64,000 nucleotides of DNA from Paenibacillus montanisoli (GTDB taxonomy: Bacteria > Bacillota > Bacilli > Paenibacillales > Paenibacillaceae): NCBI RefSeq assembly GCF_003268025.1, contig NZ_QLUW01000005.1:310001-374000 (forward strand). Direction: 5' to 3'. A program made the translations under genes and the position numbers. Of this stretch, positions 44,220 through 52,713 are shown piece after piece (position 1 is the stretch's first letter; the number at the start of each line of letters is the position of its first letter). A model generated the notes under the pieces. It saw nothing but the letters and a program-made list of their open reading frames with translations. It was not told where the DNA came from and made no database searches.

Positions 44220-44247
44220 ATTATACAGGCAAAACAAGGTCTGTCAA
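44220..44247 (-). promoter_or_regulatory. Sigma-A promoter of the LtaS-like gene
   Basis: TTGACA (44242-44247) and TATAAT (44220-44225), read leftward, are both perfect and 16 bases apart. The leader to the TTG start is about 160 bases long. Confidence 0.75.
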
Positions 44248-44331
44248 TCGCCGCATGCTCCCTTGCGTCGGGCGGATTGAACCTATATGCTTGTTGAATA
44301 GAGATTCCAAAATCAAGAAACGGTGAACAGT

Positions 44332-44823
44332 ATGAACAATGATATCGATGTCTTGCATCGAATCGAACATGAAATGGCTATTTTTATCCGTCGGGCGGAG
44401 GCGGCCCGAATCGCTTATTTCAACGCTACCGGTCTGGATCGCTCCACCTATTTATTGCTTACGCATCTCTACGATAACGGGCCGCTCAGCATCAAGGCGC
44501 TCGCCGATACGTTCCAGCTGGATATTTCGACAGCGAGCCGGCAGACGGCATCGCTTGAGAGCAAGGGCTACGTCGAACGGACCGCAAGCCCCAAGGACGC
44601 CCGGGTCAGCCTGCTGCAGGTTACGTCTTCGGGCAGCGGGCAGCTGCTTCGGGTGAGAAGCATACGTCAATCCTTCTATACGGAGCTGATGCAGGAATGG
44701 ACGCTAGAAGAAACTGCAAATTTTTGCGATTTGCTGCAGAAATTTAACCAAACCGTGGAGAATTACTCGAAAAGCAACAAAAATAATTGCGGCAAAGGGG
44801 GATCTTCACCCGATGGACAGTAA
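44332..44823 (+). CDS. MarR-family regulator
   Basis: This 163-aa protein has a winged helix-turn-helix, LSIKALADTFQLDISTASRQ, followed by the DxR wing SPKDARVSLLQVT. No Cys is placed as in the OhrR peroxide sensors. The start is ATG 44332 with a weak GGTG ribosome binding site; GTG 44323 is possible. It overlaps the next gene, a methyltransferase, by 11 bases, so the two form an operon. Targets are not shown by sequence, but a MarR-like dyad lies upstream. Confidence 0.85.
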   Translation: MNNDIDVLHRIEHEMAIFIRRAEAARIAYFNATGLDRSTYLLLTHLYDNGPLSIKALADTFQLDISTASRQTASLESKGYVERTASPKDARVSLLQVTSSGSGQLLRVRSIRQSFYTELMQEWTLEETANFCDLLQKFNQTVENYSKSNKNNCGKGGSSPDGQ

Positions 44824-45565
44824 AAAACGTTTCTCGGATCGAGTCGGGCAATACGTCCGGTACCGCCCAAGCTATCCCGCGGAGGCGGTCGACTTTCTCT
44901 ACGCCGAGGCTGGGCTGACCCTCTCTTCGGTCATAGCGGACGTCGGCTCCGGCACGGGCATTTTCACCCGGCTGCTGCTCGAGCGCGGCAACGCCGTTTA
45001 TGCGGTAGAGCCAAACACGGACATGCGGCTGGCGGCCGAGGAGCAGCTTTCCGACTTCGATCGCTTCCGCTCCGTAAACGGCTCAGCGGAGGCGACCACG
45101 CTCCCTGACGCCTCGGTGGACGCCATCGTCTCCGCTCAGGCATTCCACTGGTTCGAGCCGGAATCGACCCGGCTTGAGTTTCGCCGCATCGTCCGCCCCG
45201 GCAGCAAAACGGCGCTCATTTGGAACAAGCGGCTGGTCGAGGATGATTTCTGTTCCGAGTATGACCGGCTTCTGTTACACTACGCGCCGGAGTACAAAGA
45301 TGTGAACCATCGCCGGCTGAGCCACGAGGACTTCGCCGCTTTCTTCCAAGGAGGAAAGTATGCCAAAGCGGTTTTTGCCAACCAGCAGCTGTTTGATCTT
45401 GAAGGGTTGAAAGGCCGGACGATGTCCTCGTCCTACGTGCCGCTGCCAGGCTCGCCCGCGTTCGAGCCATACATGAAAGCACTGGAAACGTTATTTCAGG
45501 CTCATCAGAAGGATGGCGCAGTTCGCTTTCCGTACGAGACGGAGATTTACTTAGGCACGGTGTAG
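44813..45565 (+). CDS. SAM-dependent class I methyltransferase
   Basis: This 250-aa protein has the SAM-binding motif IADVGSGTGIFT and acidic motif II (YAVEPN). The segment DASVDAIVSAQAFHWFEP marks a common small-molecule methyltransferase group. AAAGGGGG precedes the start, which lies inside the marR gene. Coupling to MarR suggests that a compound sensed by the regulator may be its substrate; this is inference. Confidence 0.85.
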   Translation: MDSKKRFSDRVGQYVRYRPSYPAEAVDFLYAEAGLTLSSVIADVGSGTGIFTRLLLERGNAVYAVEPNTDMRLAAEEQLSDFDRFRSVNGSAEATTLPDASVDAIVSAQAFHWFEPESTRLEFRRIVRPGSKTALIWNKRLVEDDFCSEYDRLLLHYAPEYKDVNHRRLSHEDFAAFFQGGKYAKAVFANQQLFDLEGLKGRTMSSSYVPLPGSPAFEPYMKALETLFQAHQKDGAVRFPYETEIYLGTV

Positions 45566-45653
45566 ATCGGTTGATTGGCTTAGCGCATTATTCATTGTCC
45601 CCCAGGTGTGCTATAATTCTTGTATTATTTTTTCAACAAGGAGTTACGCCGCC

Positions 45654-46193
45654 ATGAAAACGCTTGTTATCGTTGCACATCCCAAGATGCATGAGTCGAG
45701 AGTCAACCGCATATGGAAGGAACGGCTGATGAAAGAGCCGGGCGTTACCGTCCATGACCTATATGAAGCCTACCCGTCCGAAATGCTCGATGTGAAAAGA
45801 GAACAGGAACTGCTGCTGCAGCACGACCGCATCGTCTTCCAATTCCCGTTTCACTGGTACAGCACTCCTTCCCTGCTGAAAAAATGGCAAGATGAAGTGT
45901 ACACCTACGGCTTCGGCTACGGCACAGGCAATAAGCTGAAGGGCAAGGAGTACGTGCTCGCCATTTCCGTCGGTCGCACCGAAGAGTCCTATCGTCCCGA
46001 CGGCGAGAGCCTCTACACGATGGAGCAGCTGCTGCTGCCTCTGCAAGCGACCATTTTGCTTACGGAAATGAAGTACGTCCCGCCATTCCTGCTGTTTAGA
46101 GCGCCTCATCTTTCCGATGAAGAAATCGCGGAGAGCGCCGATCGGCTGGCTGCTTATTTAACGGCACCTATCGGCTCTTATGCTACTGTATAA
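45654..46193 (+). CDS. Flavodoxin-fold NAD(P)H oxidoreductase
   Basis: This 179-aa protein belongs to the KefF/MdaB type of NAD(P)H:quinone reductases: the start reads MKTLVIVAHPKMHESRVN, followed by DRIVFQFPFHWYSTPSLLKKW and YGFGYGTGN. It should use FMN or FAD to reduce quinones by two electrons. AAGGAG lies ten bases before ATG 45654. A TATAAT box at 45611-45616 lies inside the longer possible reading, which excludes a start at 45606. Confidence 0.9.
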   Translation: MKTLVIVAHPKMHESRVNRIWKERLMKEPGVTVHDLYEAYPSEMLDVKREQELLLQHDRIVFQFPFHWYSTPSLLKKWQDEVYTYGFGYGTGNKLKGKEYVLAISVGRTEESYRPDGESLYTMEQLLLPLQATILLTEMKYVPPFLLFRAPHLSDEEIAESADRLAAYLTAPIGSYATV

Positions 46194-46195
46194 TA

Positions 46196-46228
46196 AACAA
46201 GGTCACCCAATTCGGGTGACCTTGTTTT
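46196..46228. terminator. Bidirectional terminator
   Basis: AACAAGGTCACCC and GGGTGACCTTGTT form a perfect 13-bp stem between the quinone reductase and the VOC gene. Confidence 0.92.
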
Positions 46229-46243
46229 GCTTTACGTATGTTT

Positions 46244-46648
46244 TTACGGCAGGCTCAGCTGCCACGTTACGCCAAACTTGTCCGATACCCAGCTGAACTT
46301 CTTGCTGAACGGGTACTCCATGAGCGGCATCAACACCCTTCCGCCCTCCGACAGCCGTTCGTGCAAACGATCGATCTCCTCTTCCGTCTCGCAGGTAATG
46401 AACAACGAGATCGAAGGCGTGAACGTAAACGCATGCTTCACGTGGCTATCGATGCACATGAACGCTTGTCCCTGCAAGGTGAACGTCGCCTTATAGACGC
46501 TGCCTTCCGGGCCCGGCCCTTCTGGACCGTACCGCATGATGTCCACGATCTCCGAGTTGTCGAAAATGGACGTGTACATGTTCATCGCTTCCTCCGCTCG
46601 TCCTTCGAACATGAGGAATGTCATAATCTTCTGGATGCCGCTGCTCAC
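46244..46648 (-). CDS. VOC-superfamily PhnB-like protein
   Basis: This 134-aa glyoxalase-fold protein has the PhnB-like pattern KIMTFLMFEGRAEEAMNMYTS near the start and GVTWQLSLP at the end. Members are often called 3-demethylubiquinone-like, but their function is unknown in most bacteria. The start is GTG 46648 with GAGGGAG at 12-base spacing. It is a single-gene unit. Confidence 0.82.
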   Translation of the reverse strand: MSSGIQKIMTFLMFEGRAEEAMNMYTSIFDNSEIVDIMRYGPEGPGPEGSVYKATFTLQGQAFMCIDSHVKHAFTFTPSISLFITCETEEEIDRLHERLSEGGRVLMPLMEYPFSKKFSWVSDKFGVTWQLSLP

Positions 46649-46836
46649 TATCCGTTCATCTCCCTCGTTTGATTTGAAAATACCTATTTATTGTCAACAC
46701 ATACGATATCCAAATCGCGGCTAATTATCAAGCGGGCGAAAAAGGGTAAAAAAACCACAGCATGAATGGGCGGCATTATGATACGATGAGAGCAAGCTTG
46801 TCCATATCATCTTTTACAATTGGAGGCGCTTACAGA

Positions 46837-48000
46837 ATGAATGACGCGCAAGTGCGAGAAGGTTATTTCGGAGAGTTCGGCGGCAGCTTTGTTCCACCTG
46901 AATTGCAAGAGGTACTTGATTTTTTAAGCGCGCAATTCAACGCCTACAAGGACGATCCGGAGTTCAAGGAAGAGCTGAGCTATTATTTACGAGAGTATGT
47001 GGGCCGCGAAAATCCGCTCACCTTTGCCAAGCAAATTACCGAGGCTTGGGGCGGTCCGAAAATTTACTTAAAACGGGAAGACCTTAACCATACCGGCGCG
47101 CACAAAATCAACAACGTTGTCGGCCAAATCCTGCTCGCCAAGCGGATGGGCGCCAAACGCGTCATCGCCGAAACGGGAGCCGGCCAGCACGGAGTGGCCA
47201 CGGCAACGGCTTGCGCCATGTTCGACATGGAATGCGTCATCTACATGGGTGCGGAGGATACCCGCCGTCAAGCGCTGAACGTGTTCCGCATGGAGCTGCT
47301 GGGCGCGACCGTCGTACCTGTGCATAAAGGACAAGGCCGTTTGAAGGACGCCGTGGACGAGGCGCTTAACGACCTGATCCAGAACTACAAGCATACCTTC
47401 TATCTGCTCGGATCGGCCGTTGGTCCGCATCCGTTCCCGACGATGGTGAAGCAATTCCAATCGGTCATCAGCGAGGAGTCGAAGCGTCAAATTCTTGAGA
47501 AGGAAGGACGTCTTCCCGATGCCGTGCTGGCCTGCGTAGGCGGCGGAAGCAATGCGATCGGCGCGTTCGCCCATTACTTGGACGAGCCTTCCGTACGGCT
47601 GATCGGGGTCGAGCCGGATCAAGCGCCGACATTGACGGAGGGCGTGCCAAGCGTCCTTCACGGGTTCAAGTGCTTGGTCCTGCTTGACGAAGAGGGCAAT
47701 CCGAAGCCAACCTATTCCATTGCCGCCGGACTCGATTACCCTGGCATCGGACCGGAGCACAGCCACCTGAAGGTATCGGAACGGGCGGAATATGTAACGG
47801 TCAGCAATGAGGAAGTGCTGGCTGCATTCCAAGAGCTTTCCCGCACCGAAGGCATTATTCCGGCGCTCGAGAGCGCGCATGCCGTAGCCTATGCGAAGAA
47901 GCTGGCGAAGACGATGACCACGGACCAAATCGTCATCATCAACCTCTCCGGCCGCGGCGACAAGGACGTAGAGCAAGTCTTCCATATGTTGAAAAAGTAG
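46837..48000 (+). CDS. trpB: Tryptophan synthase beta chain
   Basis: This 387-aa PLP enzyme has K90 in HTGAHKINN for the cofactor, the catalytic Glu in AETGAGQHG and the phosphate loop GGGSNAIGAF. It is of the TrpB1 type that needs TrpA, yet no other trp gene is nearby and it has its own terminator. It may supplement a full trp operon elsewhere or act with free indole. ATG 46837 has GGAGG at 10-base spacing. No T-box or TRAP site was seen upstream. Confidence 0.94.
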   Translation: MNDAQVREGYFGEFGGSFVPPELQEVLDFLSAQFNAYKDDPEFKEELSYYLREYVGRENPLTFAKQITEAWGGPKIYLKREDLNHTGAHKINNVVGQILLAKRMGAKRVIAETGAGQHGVATATACAMFDMECVIYMGAEDTRRQALNVFRMELLGATVVPVHKGQGRLKDAVDEALNDLIQNYKHTFYLLGSAVGPHPFPTMVKQFQSVISEESKRQILEKEGRLPDAVLACVGGGSNAIGAFAHYLDEPSVRLIGVEPDQAPTLTEGVPSVLHGFKCLVLLDEEGNPKPTYSIAAGLDYPGIGPEHSHLKVSERAEYVTVSNEEVLAAFQELSRTEGIIPALESAHAVAYAKKLAKTMTTDQIVIINLSGRGDKDVEQVFHMLKK

Positions 48001-48009
48001 CGCAATCTA

Positions 48010-48060
48010 AAGAGCCGTTTCGCACCCGCCAATCGAGGCACGCGAAACGGCTCTTCTTCT
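48010..48060. terminator. Terminator of trpB
   Basis: AGAGCCGTTTCGC and GCGAAACGGCTCT form a perfect stem with an 18-base loop, then CTTCTTCTT. It may also serve the convergent DUF4180 gene. Confidence 0.85.
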
Positions 48061-48064
48061 TCTA

Positions 48065-48430
48065 TTACACGCTGTGCAGAGCGGCAAGCGCGGCGTCCCG
48101 ATCCTTCAGAAAGAAGACTTGCTTGCCATGGTTGCTCTCGTAAATGAAATCCTTCAGGCTCTTGCTGTCATATCCGTCGAAATCGCCGACGATCGCCAGC
48201 TGAAAGCTGTAATTCGTAAACTTCTGCAGAATCTCCCCCGCGAGACGGGTCCGCAGCTCGAAGAAATCTTCCGTCACGTTCGATTTGTCCAATAAAATCT
48301 TGTCGCAGCCCTCCGCGTACCGGATCGCAGCCATCAGATCGAGAGCGCTTTGTACATCGCTAATCAGAGTATCCGGGCTTTCGAGGATGGCCACCTTCGA
48401 GTTCCCCTGCTGATCGACCGTTATCCGCAT
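48065..48430 (-). CDS. DUF4180 protein
   Basis: The 121-aa product matches the DUF4180 family, with an STAS-like alternation such as DKILLDKSNVTEDFFELRTRLAGE and ending YESNHGKQVFFLKDRDAAL. The start codon directly follows the stop of the DinB gene, so both are cotranscribed. The function of the family is not known. Confidence 0.8.
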   Translation of the reverse strand: MRITVDQQGNSKVAILESPDTLISDVQSALDLMAAIRYAEGCDKILLDKSNVTEDFFELRTRLAGEILQKFTNYSFQLAIVGDFDGYDSKSLKDFIYESNHGKQVFFLKDRDAALAALHSV

Positions 48431-48919
48431 CTACTCGAACTCCCTGCTGCCCGGCCACGATCCTTGAAGCTTCCGCAGTAAAATAATTTGTCCCGTATGG
48501 TATGCGTCATGAAGCGCTAGCGAGAGAAGCTGCCCGCCGACCGGCGTCTCCGGAAGCGGCTTGTCCAGGTCCGCATCCTGAAAGTCGGTCAGATAGCCGT
48601 TAATTTCGCGGTGAACGGCGACCAGCTTCGCAATGGCTTGCTCCCAATCCATGGAAGGATCACTGTTTTGGAACGTATTGGTGTTGCCGTTATATGGCGC
48701 AGGCTCCAGTCCCTTCAGCCGCTGCAGCAGCCGCTCCTTGTAGAAAGTCAGATGATGAACCGTTTCGCGGATCGTGTTCGATGCCCCGCCCTCAGGACGC
48801 CAGTCCGCCTGCGTCTCCGTCACGCCTTCAAGCGCCTGGACAAGCGGCGGATGCCAGCCTTCCTCCTCCATGACAACGCCCCAGCTGTGCAGCAATATAT
48901 CTTTTCGTCCCAAACCCAT
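48431..48919 (-). CDS. DinB-family protein
   Basis: This 162-aa four-helix protein has three histidines placed as in DinB/YfiT metal sites (HSWGV, HHLTFYKERLL, HDAYHTGQIILLRK). Members bind a divalent metal and some are thiol-dependent S-transferases, for example of bacillithiol. The pairing with DUF4180 in one operon may point to a shared stress role; this is inference. Confidence 0.87.
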   Translation of the reverse strand: MGLGRKDILLHSWGVVMEEEGWHPPLVQALEGVTETQADWRPEGGASNTIRETVHHLTFYKERLLQRLKGLEPAPYNGNTNTFQNSDPSMDWEQAIAKLVAVHREINGYLTDFQDADLDKPLPETPVGGQLLSLALHDAYHTGQIILLRKLQGSWPGSREFE

Positions 48920-49003
48920 GATCCGTCACCCTTTCCGATTTGACTGACACCAGTCCATTATACCTGATTTTATCTGATAGCCTCACGATTTATTTGACAG
49001 ATA

Positions 49004-49032
49004 TTGCCTGACAACAAGGGGTGCACTATACT
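49004..49032 (+). promoter_or_regulatory. Promoter of the histidine phosphatase gene
   Basis: TTGCCT (49004-49009) and TATACT (49027-49032) are 17 bases apart, followed 36 bases later by the start codon. Confidence 0.55.
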
Positions 49033-49067
49033 GGGTGTGAATCTATCCTTGCCGCAGGGAGGCCCTT

Positions 49068-49775
49068 ATGAAACTGTATATTATCCGTCATGCAGAGCCG
49101 GACTACCCCAATAACACCATAACCCAGCCCGGCCACCTTGAAGCTCAGGCACTGGCCGAGCGTCTGGCTGGCACCAAGATTGACCGCATCTACAGCTCGC
49201 CGCTCGGACGAGCGCTGCACACGATGCAGTATACGGCCGATGCGCTCGGCATGCAGGCGACCGTGCTGCCGTGGCTGGAAGAACTGGGCGGCTGGCAGAT
49301 GACAAATGCCGCCGGCGAGTCCATGATCGCTTGGAATTGCGATCCTACCTGGGTTCGGGAACACCGCCCGTTTCCTTCGAGCGACGATTGGCATGAGCGG
49401 GCGCCCTTTAATAATCCGGATTTTGCAAGACGGTTCCAGGAGATCAAGGATAACTCGGACCGCTTCTTCTTGGAAAACGGGTACCGGCGCGATGGCGGGC
49501 GGTATCGGATCGAGCGCCCGAATCGGGATGCGATCGCCATCTTCTGCCACCTTGGGTTCGGCTTGGCCTGGCTGTCCCACCTGCTCGAGCTGCCCCTGCC
49601 CATGATCTGGTCCGGGTTTTGGATCGCGCCGAGTTCGGTCACAACCGTCGTCATGGAAGAGCACGACCACGGCTGGGCGGCTCCGCGCTGCTACGGCGTC
49701 GGGGACATCGGCCATATTTACCGGTCCGGGCTGCCGGTCAGCAGCGCGGGCTTGATCGCGAACAACATCGACTAA
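49068..49775 (+). CDS. Histidine phosphatase family protein
   Basis: This 235-aa member of the phosphoglycerate-mutase-like group has the catalytic RHAEPD at its start, the second Arg in SSPLGRALHTM and the second His in IFCHLGFG. The segment between the core motifs is long. It acts as a phosphatase on a small phosphorylated molecule that cannot be named from sequence. GGGAGG lies just upstream of the ATG. Confidence 0.85.
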   Translation: MKLYIIRHAEPDYPNNTITQPGHLEAQALAERLAGTKIDRIYSSPLGRALHTMQYTADALGMQATVLPWLEELGGWQMTNAAGESMIAWNCDPTWVREHRPFPSSDDWHERAPFNNPDFARRFQEIKDNSDRFFLENGYRRDGGRYRIERPNRDAIAIFCHLGFGLAWLSHLLELPLPMIWSGFWIAPSSVTTVVMEEHDHGWAAPRCYGVGDIGHIYRSGLPVSSAGLIANNID

Positions 49776-49828
49776 AACGTAAGAAAGCGCCTGCTCCTAT
49801 TTGAGCTGACGCTTTCCCTGCACGCATG

Positions 49829-50170
49829 CTAGATCTTCTTCACAAACTCCGATTTCAGCTTCATGGCGCCAAAGCCGTCGATTTTGCAATCAATGTCATG
49901 GTCGCCCTCTATGAGCCGAATGTTCTTGACTTTAGTGCCGATCTTCACAACGAGCGAGGTACCCTTTACTTTCAAATCCTTGATGACGGACACCGTATCG
50001 CCGTCGTTCAGGACGTTGCCGTTGGCGTCCTTGATGATCCGCACGTCGCCTTCGCGATCGTCTGTCGATGTCGGGTTCCACTCATGCGCGCATTCCGGAC
50101 ACACGAATTGGGTCCCGTCCTCGTAGGTGTATTCAGAGTTGCATTTCGGGCAATTAGGTACAGTAGACAA
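49829..50170 (-). CDS. yjdM: YjdM/PhnA-like zinc-ribbon protein
   Basis: This 113-aa protein has an N-terminal zinc ribbon ([13 protein letters not shown] and CPECAHEW). The PhnA/YjdM core follows, with [24 protein letters not shown] and ending [13 protein letters not shown]. Despite the historical name it is not needed for phosphonate breakdown in most bacteria. The start is TTG 50170 with TGGAG at 10-base spacing. Confidence 0.9.
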   Translation of the reverse strand: MSTVPNCPKCNSEYTYEDGTQFVCPECAHEWNPTSTDDREGDVRIIKDANGNVLNDGDTVSVIKDLKVKGTSLVVKIGTKVKNIRLIEGDHDIDCKIDGFGAMKLKSEFVKKI

Positions 50171-50320
50171 GGTCAGCAGGCTCCATTCTTCTTAGTATTC
50201 ACCGCCTATTCTGGCACAGACGGCCTCGGATGGCAAACCAGCCTTTATGATGGTTATTCCCTCAAGAAATGGGGAGAATGGATGCAGGAACTGAACAAAT
50301 GACAGAGGAGATATGAAGCG

Positions 50321-51160
50321 ATGAATCATATTGCGGATACCGTTACGTTACATAATGGAGTGAAAATGCCCCTACTTGGCCTTGGCGTCTATAAAGTGGA
50401 GGAAGGCGCGACGGTCGTCCAATCGGTCAAATGGGCGATCGCCCACGGCTATCGCAGCATTGACACGGCGGCGATTTACAAGAACGAGCGCGGCGTCGGT
50501 CAAGGCGTTCGTGAGGCCATGCAGGAGAATGGGCTGACGCGTGAGCAGCTCTTCATTACTTCGAAGGTGTGGAACAGCGACCTCGGGTATGAATCGGCAT
50601 TGGCCGCTTATGAGACCAGCTTGGAGAAGCTCGGACTCGACTACCTTGACCTGTATCTGATTCACTGGCCCGTTAAGGGGAAATACAACGACGCGTGGCG
50701 GGCATTGGAGAAGCTGTATCAGGATGGCCGCGTGAAAGCGATCGGCGTCAGCAACTTCCACGTACATCATCTGGAAGATGTGATGAGCATCGCGACGATC
50801 AAGCCGATGGTCGATCAAGTGGAGCTCCATCCGCGGCTTACGCAGCCGGAGCTGCAGCGCTTCACGAAGGAGCATGGCATCGTGCTCGAGGCGTGGTCGC
50901 CGCTCATGCAGGGCGAGCTGCTGGGCGATCCGCTGCTTAGCGACATCGCGGCCAAGCACGGCAAGTCCGTCGCGCAGATCATCCTTCGCTGGGACCTGCA
51001 GCACGGCGTCGTCACGATCCCGAAATCGACGAACGAGAAGCGCATCATGGAGAATGCGTCGCTGTACGATTTCGAGCTGAGCGCGGAGGATATGGCGCGG
51101 ATCGACGGGCTTAACGAGAACCGCCGCATCGGGCCGGACCCGGATAATTTCAATTTCTAA
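50321..51160 (+). CDS. Aldo/keto reductase (YvgN/YtbE-like)
   Basis: This 279-aa NADPH enzyme has D48 and Y53 in SIDTAAIYKNE, the catalytic Lys in ITSKVWNSD, His in YLIHWPVKG and the cofactor segment TIPKSTNEKRIMEN. B. subtilis YvgN and YtbE reduce methylglyoxal and other carbonyls, and the resemblance is strong. GAGGAGATATG lies upstream of ATG 50321. It is a single-gene unit with its own terminator. Confidence 0.92.
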   Translation: MNHIADTVTLHNGVKMPLLGLGVYKVEEGATVVQSVKWAIAHGYRSIDTAAIYKNERGVGQGVREAMQENGLTREQLFITSKVWNSDLGYESALAAYETSLEKLGLDYLDLYLIHWPVKGKYNDAWRALEKLYQDGRVKAIGVSNFHVHHLEDVMSIATIKPMVDQVELHPRLTQPELQRFTKEHGIVLEAWSPLMQGELLGDPLLSDIAAKHGKSVAQIILRWDLQHGVVTIPKSTNEKRIMENASLYDFELSAEDMARIDGLNENRRIGPDPDNFNF

Positions 51161-51164
51161 AATG

Positions 51165-51198
51165 AAACGCCACTCCTTCACCCTAGGAGTGGCGTTCC
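51165..51198. terminator. Terminator after the aldo/keto reductase
   Basis: AACGCCACTCCT and AGGAGTGGCGTT form a perfect 12-bp stem between convergent genes. Confidence 0.85.
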
Positions 51199-51648
51199 TT
51201 ATTTCATCGCTTCCTGTTCCACGAGCTTCATAAACTCATGGACCACCTTCAGGTTGGCCTTCTGGCTGCCGAGCTTCAGCATGGCCCGTCCCACGAAATT
51301 GACTCCTTTGTTGCTTCCCTCGTACACGAACGCCGTATGCGAATCGTCTATTCTCGTTAGCGCAAACGTGAGCGTAATCTCGAACGCTTTGCCTAGCACG
51401 AAGTGGATCGTTTTCCGCTTGGCGTCCGGGGTATCTTCGTAAACCAGCGTGTCCACGATATACGTTTCCACACGCTTGCCCTCGCGGTACTTCTGCCGGT
51501 GCTTGGCGCCTGCTTCCCGCTCGGTCTTCTCGATAAGCGTATGCTCCTCGACCTTCGGCATAATCCGCTTCATATTCGCATCCGCGAATAGGTCCCACAC
51601 TTTCTCGATATTGGCTGCGATCGTGATCCGCTCGCTCCACTCCAACAT
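51199..51648 (-). CDS. SRPBCC-family protein
   Basis: The 149-aa protein has the START/Bet v1 fold pattern, starting MLEWSERITIAANIEKVWDLF, with a hydrophobic-pocket end FMKLVEQEA. It may bind a lipid or another hydrophobic ligand. It follows a MerR-family gene by 3 bases, which suggests that the regulator controls it. The ligand is unknown. Confidence 0.83.
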   Translation of the reverse strand: MLEWSERITIAANIEKVWDLFADANMKRIMPKVEEHTLIEKTEREAGAKHRQKYREGKRVETYIVDTLVYEDTPDAKRKTIHFVLGKAFEITLTFALTRIDDSHTAFVYEGSNKGVNFVGRAMLKLGSQKANLKVVHEFMKLVEQEAMK

Positions 51649-51651
51649 GCG

Positions 51652-51987
51652 CTATTCCCTCCCCGATGCAAGAAATTCGTCAATCTCCTCAACCTGTGCC
51701 AGAAGATCTTGGATCTGCATGCGTTTGTTTTCCCGTTTCTGCTCCAATAAAGCCTCTAAATGCGCAAAGGATTCGTCCTTCATGACCGCGCTCATCTCCT
51801 GGATCGTAAATCCGAATCGTCTCAGCTTCGCAAGCAGCACCGCTTCAAAATAACTGCCGTCGTCATAGTACCGATAGCGGGTTACAGGATCGATATACGC
51901 CGGCTCCAGCAGCTTCACCTCCGCATAGTAGCGCAGCGTCTCCTTGCTCAGTCCCGTCATTTCCACGAATTCGCCGATCTTGTACAT
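51652..51987 (-). CDS. MerR-family regulator, short form
   Basis: This 111-aa regulator starts MYKIGEFVEMTGLSKETLRY with the winged helix and TLRYYAEVKLLEP. It ends in a short coiled coil and so lacks a separate sensor domain. The C-terminus has no cysteines, so metal sensing is unlikely. It lies in an operon with an SRPBCC gene and diverges from the two membrane genes. Binding sites were not identified. Confidence 0.83.
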   Translation of the reverse strand: MYKIGEFVEMTGLSKETLRYYAEVKLLEPAYIDPVTRYRYYDDGSYFEAVLLAKLRRFGFTIQEMSAVMKDESFAHLEALLEQKRENKRMQIQDLLAQVEEIDEFLASGRE

Positions 51988-52096
51988 GCATCTCCTCCCT
52001 CACCCATCATAAACCGTGGGGTGCACCACAGAGTCAATAGCTCATTCCATTATAGCTTGCTACCAAAATAAAAACCCCTCAGACGAGCCTAATGCC

Positions 52097-52144
52097 AAAC
52101 ACCCCGTCCATGCAGCCGAAATGCTGTCTAAGGCGGGGTGTTTT
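52097..52144 (+). promoter_or_regulatory. Terminator-like hairpin before the membrane gene pair
   Basis: AACACCCCG pairs with CGGGGTGTT, with a small inner GCAG/CTGT stem, followed by TTTTCAC. It lies between divergent genes and 36 bases before the first membrane gene, so it may work as an attenuator rather than as an ordinary terminator. Confidence 0.5.
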
Positions 52145-52179
52145 CACGGTTTTAAAATCCATAAGGAAGGGCACCATAA

Positions 52180-52713
52180 ATGGAAGATCATGAACAAATG
52201 ATCGGTTCAACAATCGGTCCATGCAGGGAGTACCCTAACATGATTCTATTGTTTTATGCCATCATCAACGCGGCTGCCGTGGTATTTTTCGTCCGTTTAA
52301 AGAAAAGGCTGCATATCCTGGAGGTCATGATGTACTGGTTTGCCGCCTCCTACATGTATCAAAATCTCTCTGCCCTCTGCTACATGAATTTCAAGACGCT
52401 CATTATCCCTGATCAGCTCAGTTACGAACTTGCCCATTTTTTAAGCCGTATTCTGCTGTACCCCGCACTGATAGTTGTCTTCCTCCATGTCTATCTTGGC
52501 CTAGGTTCGTTCCTGGCGAAGCTGCTGCTGGCCGTCCTTTACATCGGTCTCCTCACGGGGCTCGAATGGATGGATCACTGGCTTGGCGTCGTCGTCCACA
52601 AGAATTGGCACTTCTGGTGGTCCCTTGTCTTCTGGCTTAGCACGCTGCTTGTCCTGCTTGGCTTCATGACCGCGTTTCGCAAAATCCTGTTCCGGAGGAA
52701 TGTGCCGAAATGA
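52180..52713 (+). CDS. Membrane protein, CBO0543-like, first of a pair
   Basis: This 177-aa protein has about five transmembrane helices and conserved-looking WxxE/EW sites (TGLEWMDHWLGVVVHKNWHFWW). It resembles the CBO0543-type family of Bacillota membrane proteins, and I place it there only on the pattern. AAGGAAGGG precedes the ATG. It overlaps the next gene by four bases. The pair looks like a duplication that has diverged. No function is known. Confidence 0.62.
   Translation: MEDHEQMIGSTIGPCREYPNMILLFYAIINAAAVVFFVRLKKRLHILEVMMYWFAASYMYQNLSALCYMNFKTLIIPDQLSYELAHFLSRILLYPALIVVFLHVYLGLGSFLAKLLLAVLYIGLLTGLEWMDHWLGVVVHKNWHFWWSLVFWLSTLLVLLGFMTAFRKILFRRNVPK

Noticed and set aside
49783-49816. 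Hairpin between the histidine phosphatase and yjdM
   Set aside because: GAAAGCG/CGCTTTC and GCTC/GAGC pair with internal mismatches, and no T-run follows on either strand.
50187-50302. In-frame stretch TSLYDGYSLKKWGEWMQELNK upstream of the aldo/keto reductase
   Set aside because: It looks protein-like but has no start codon or ribosome binding site in the gap, and its upstream part runs antisense through yjdM. It may be a relic, which cannot be shown here.
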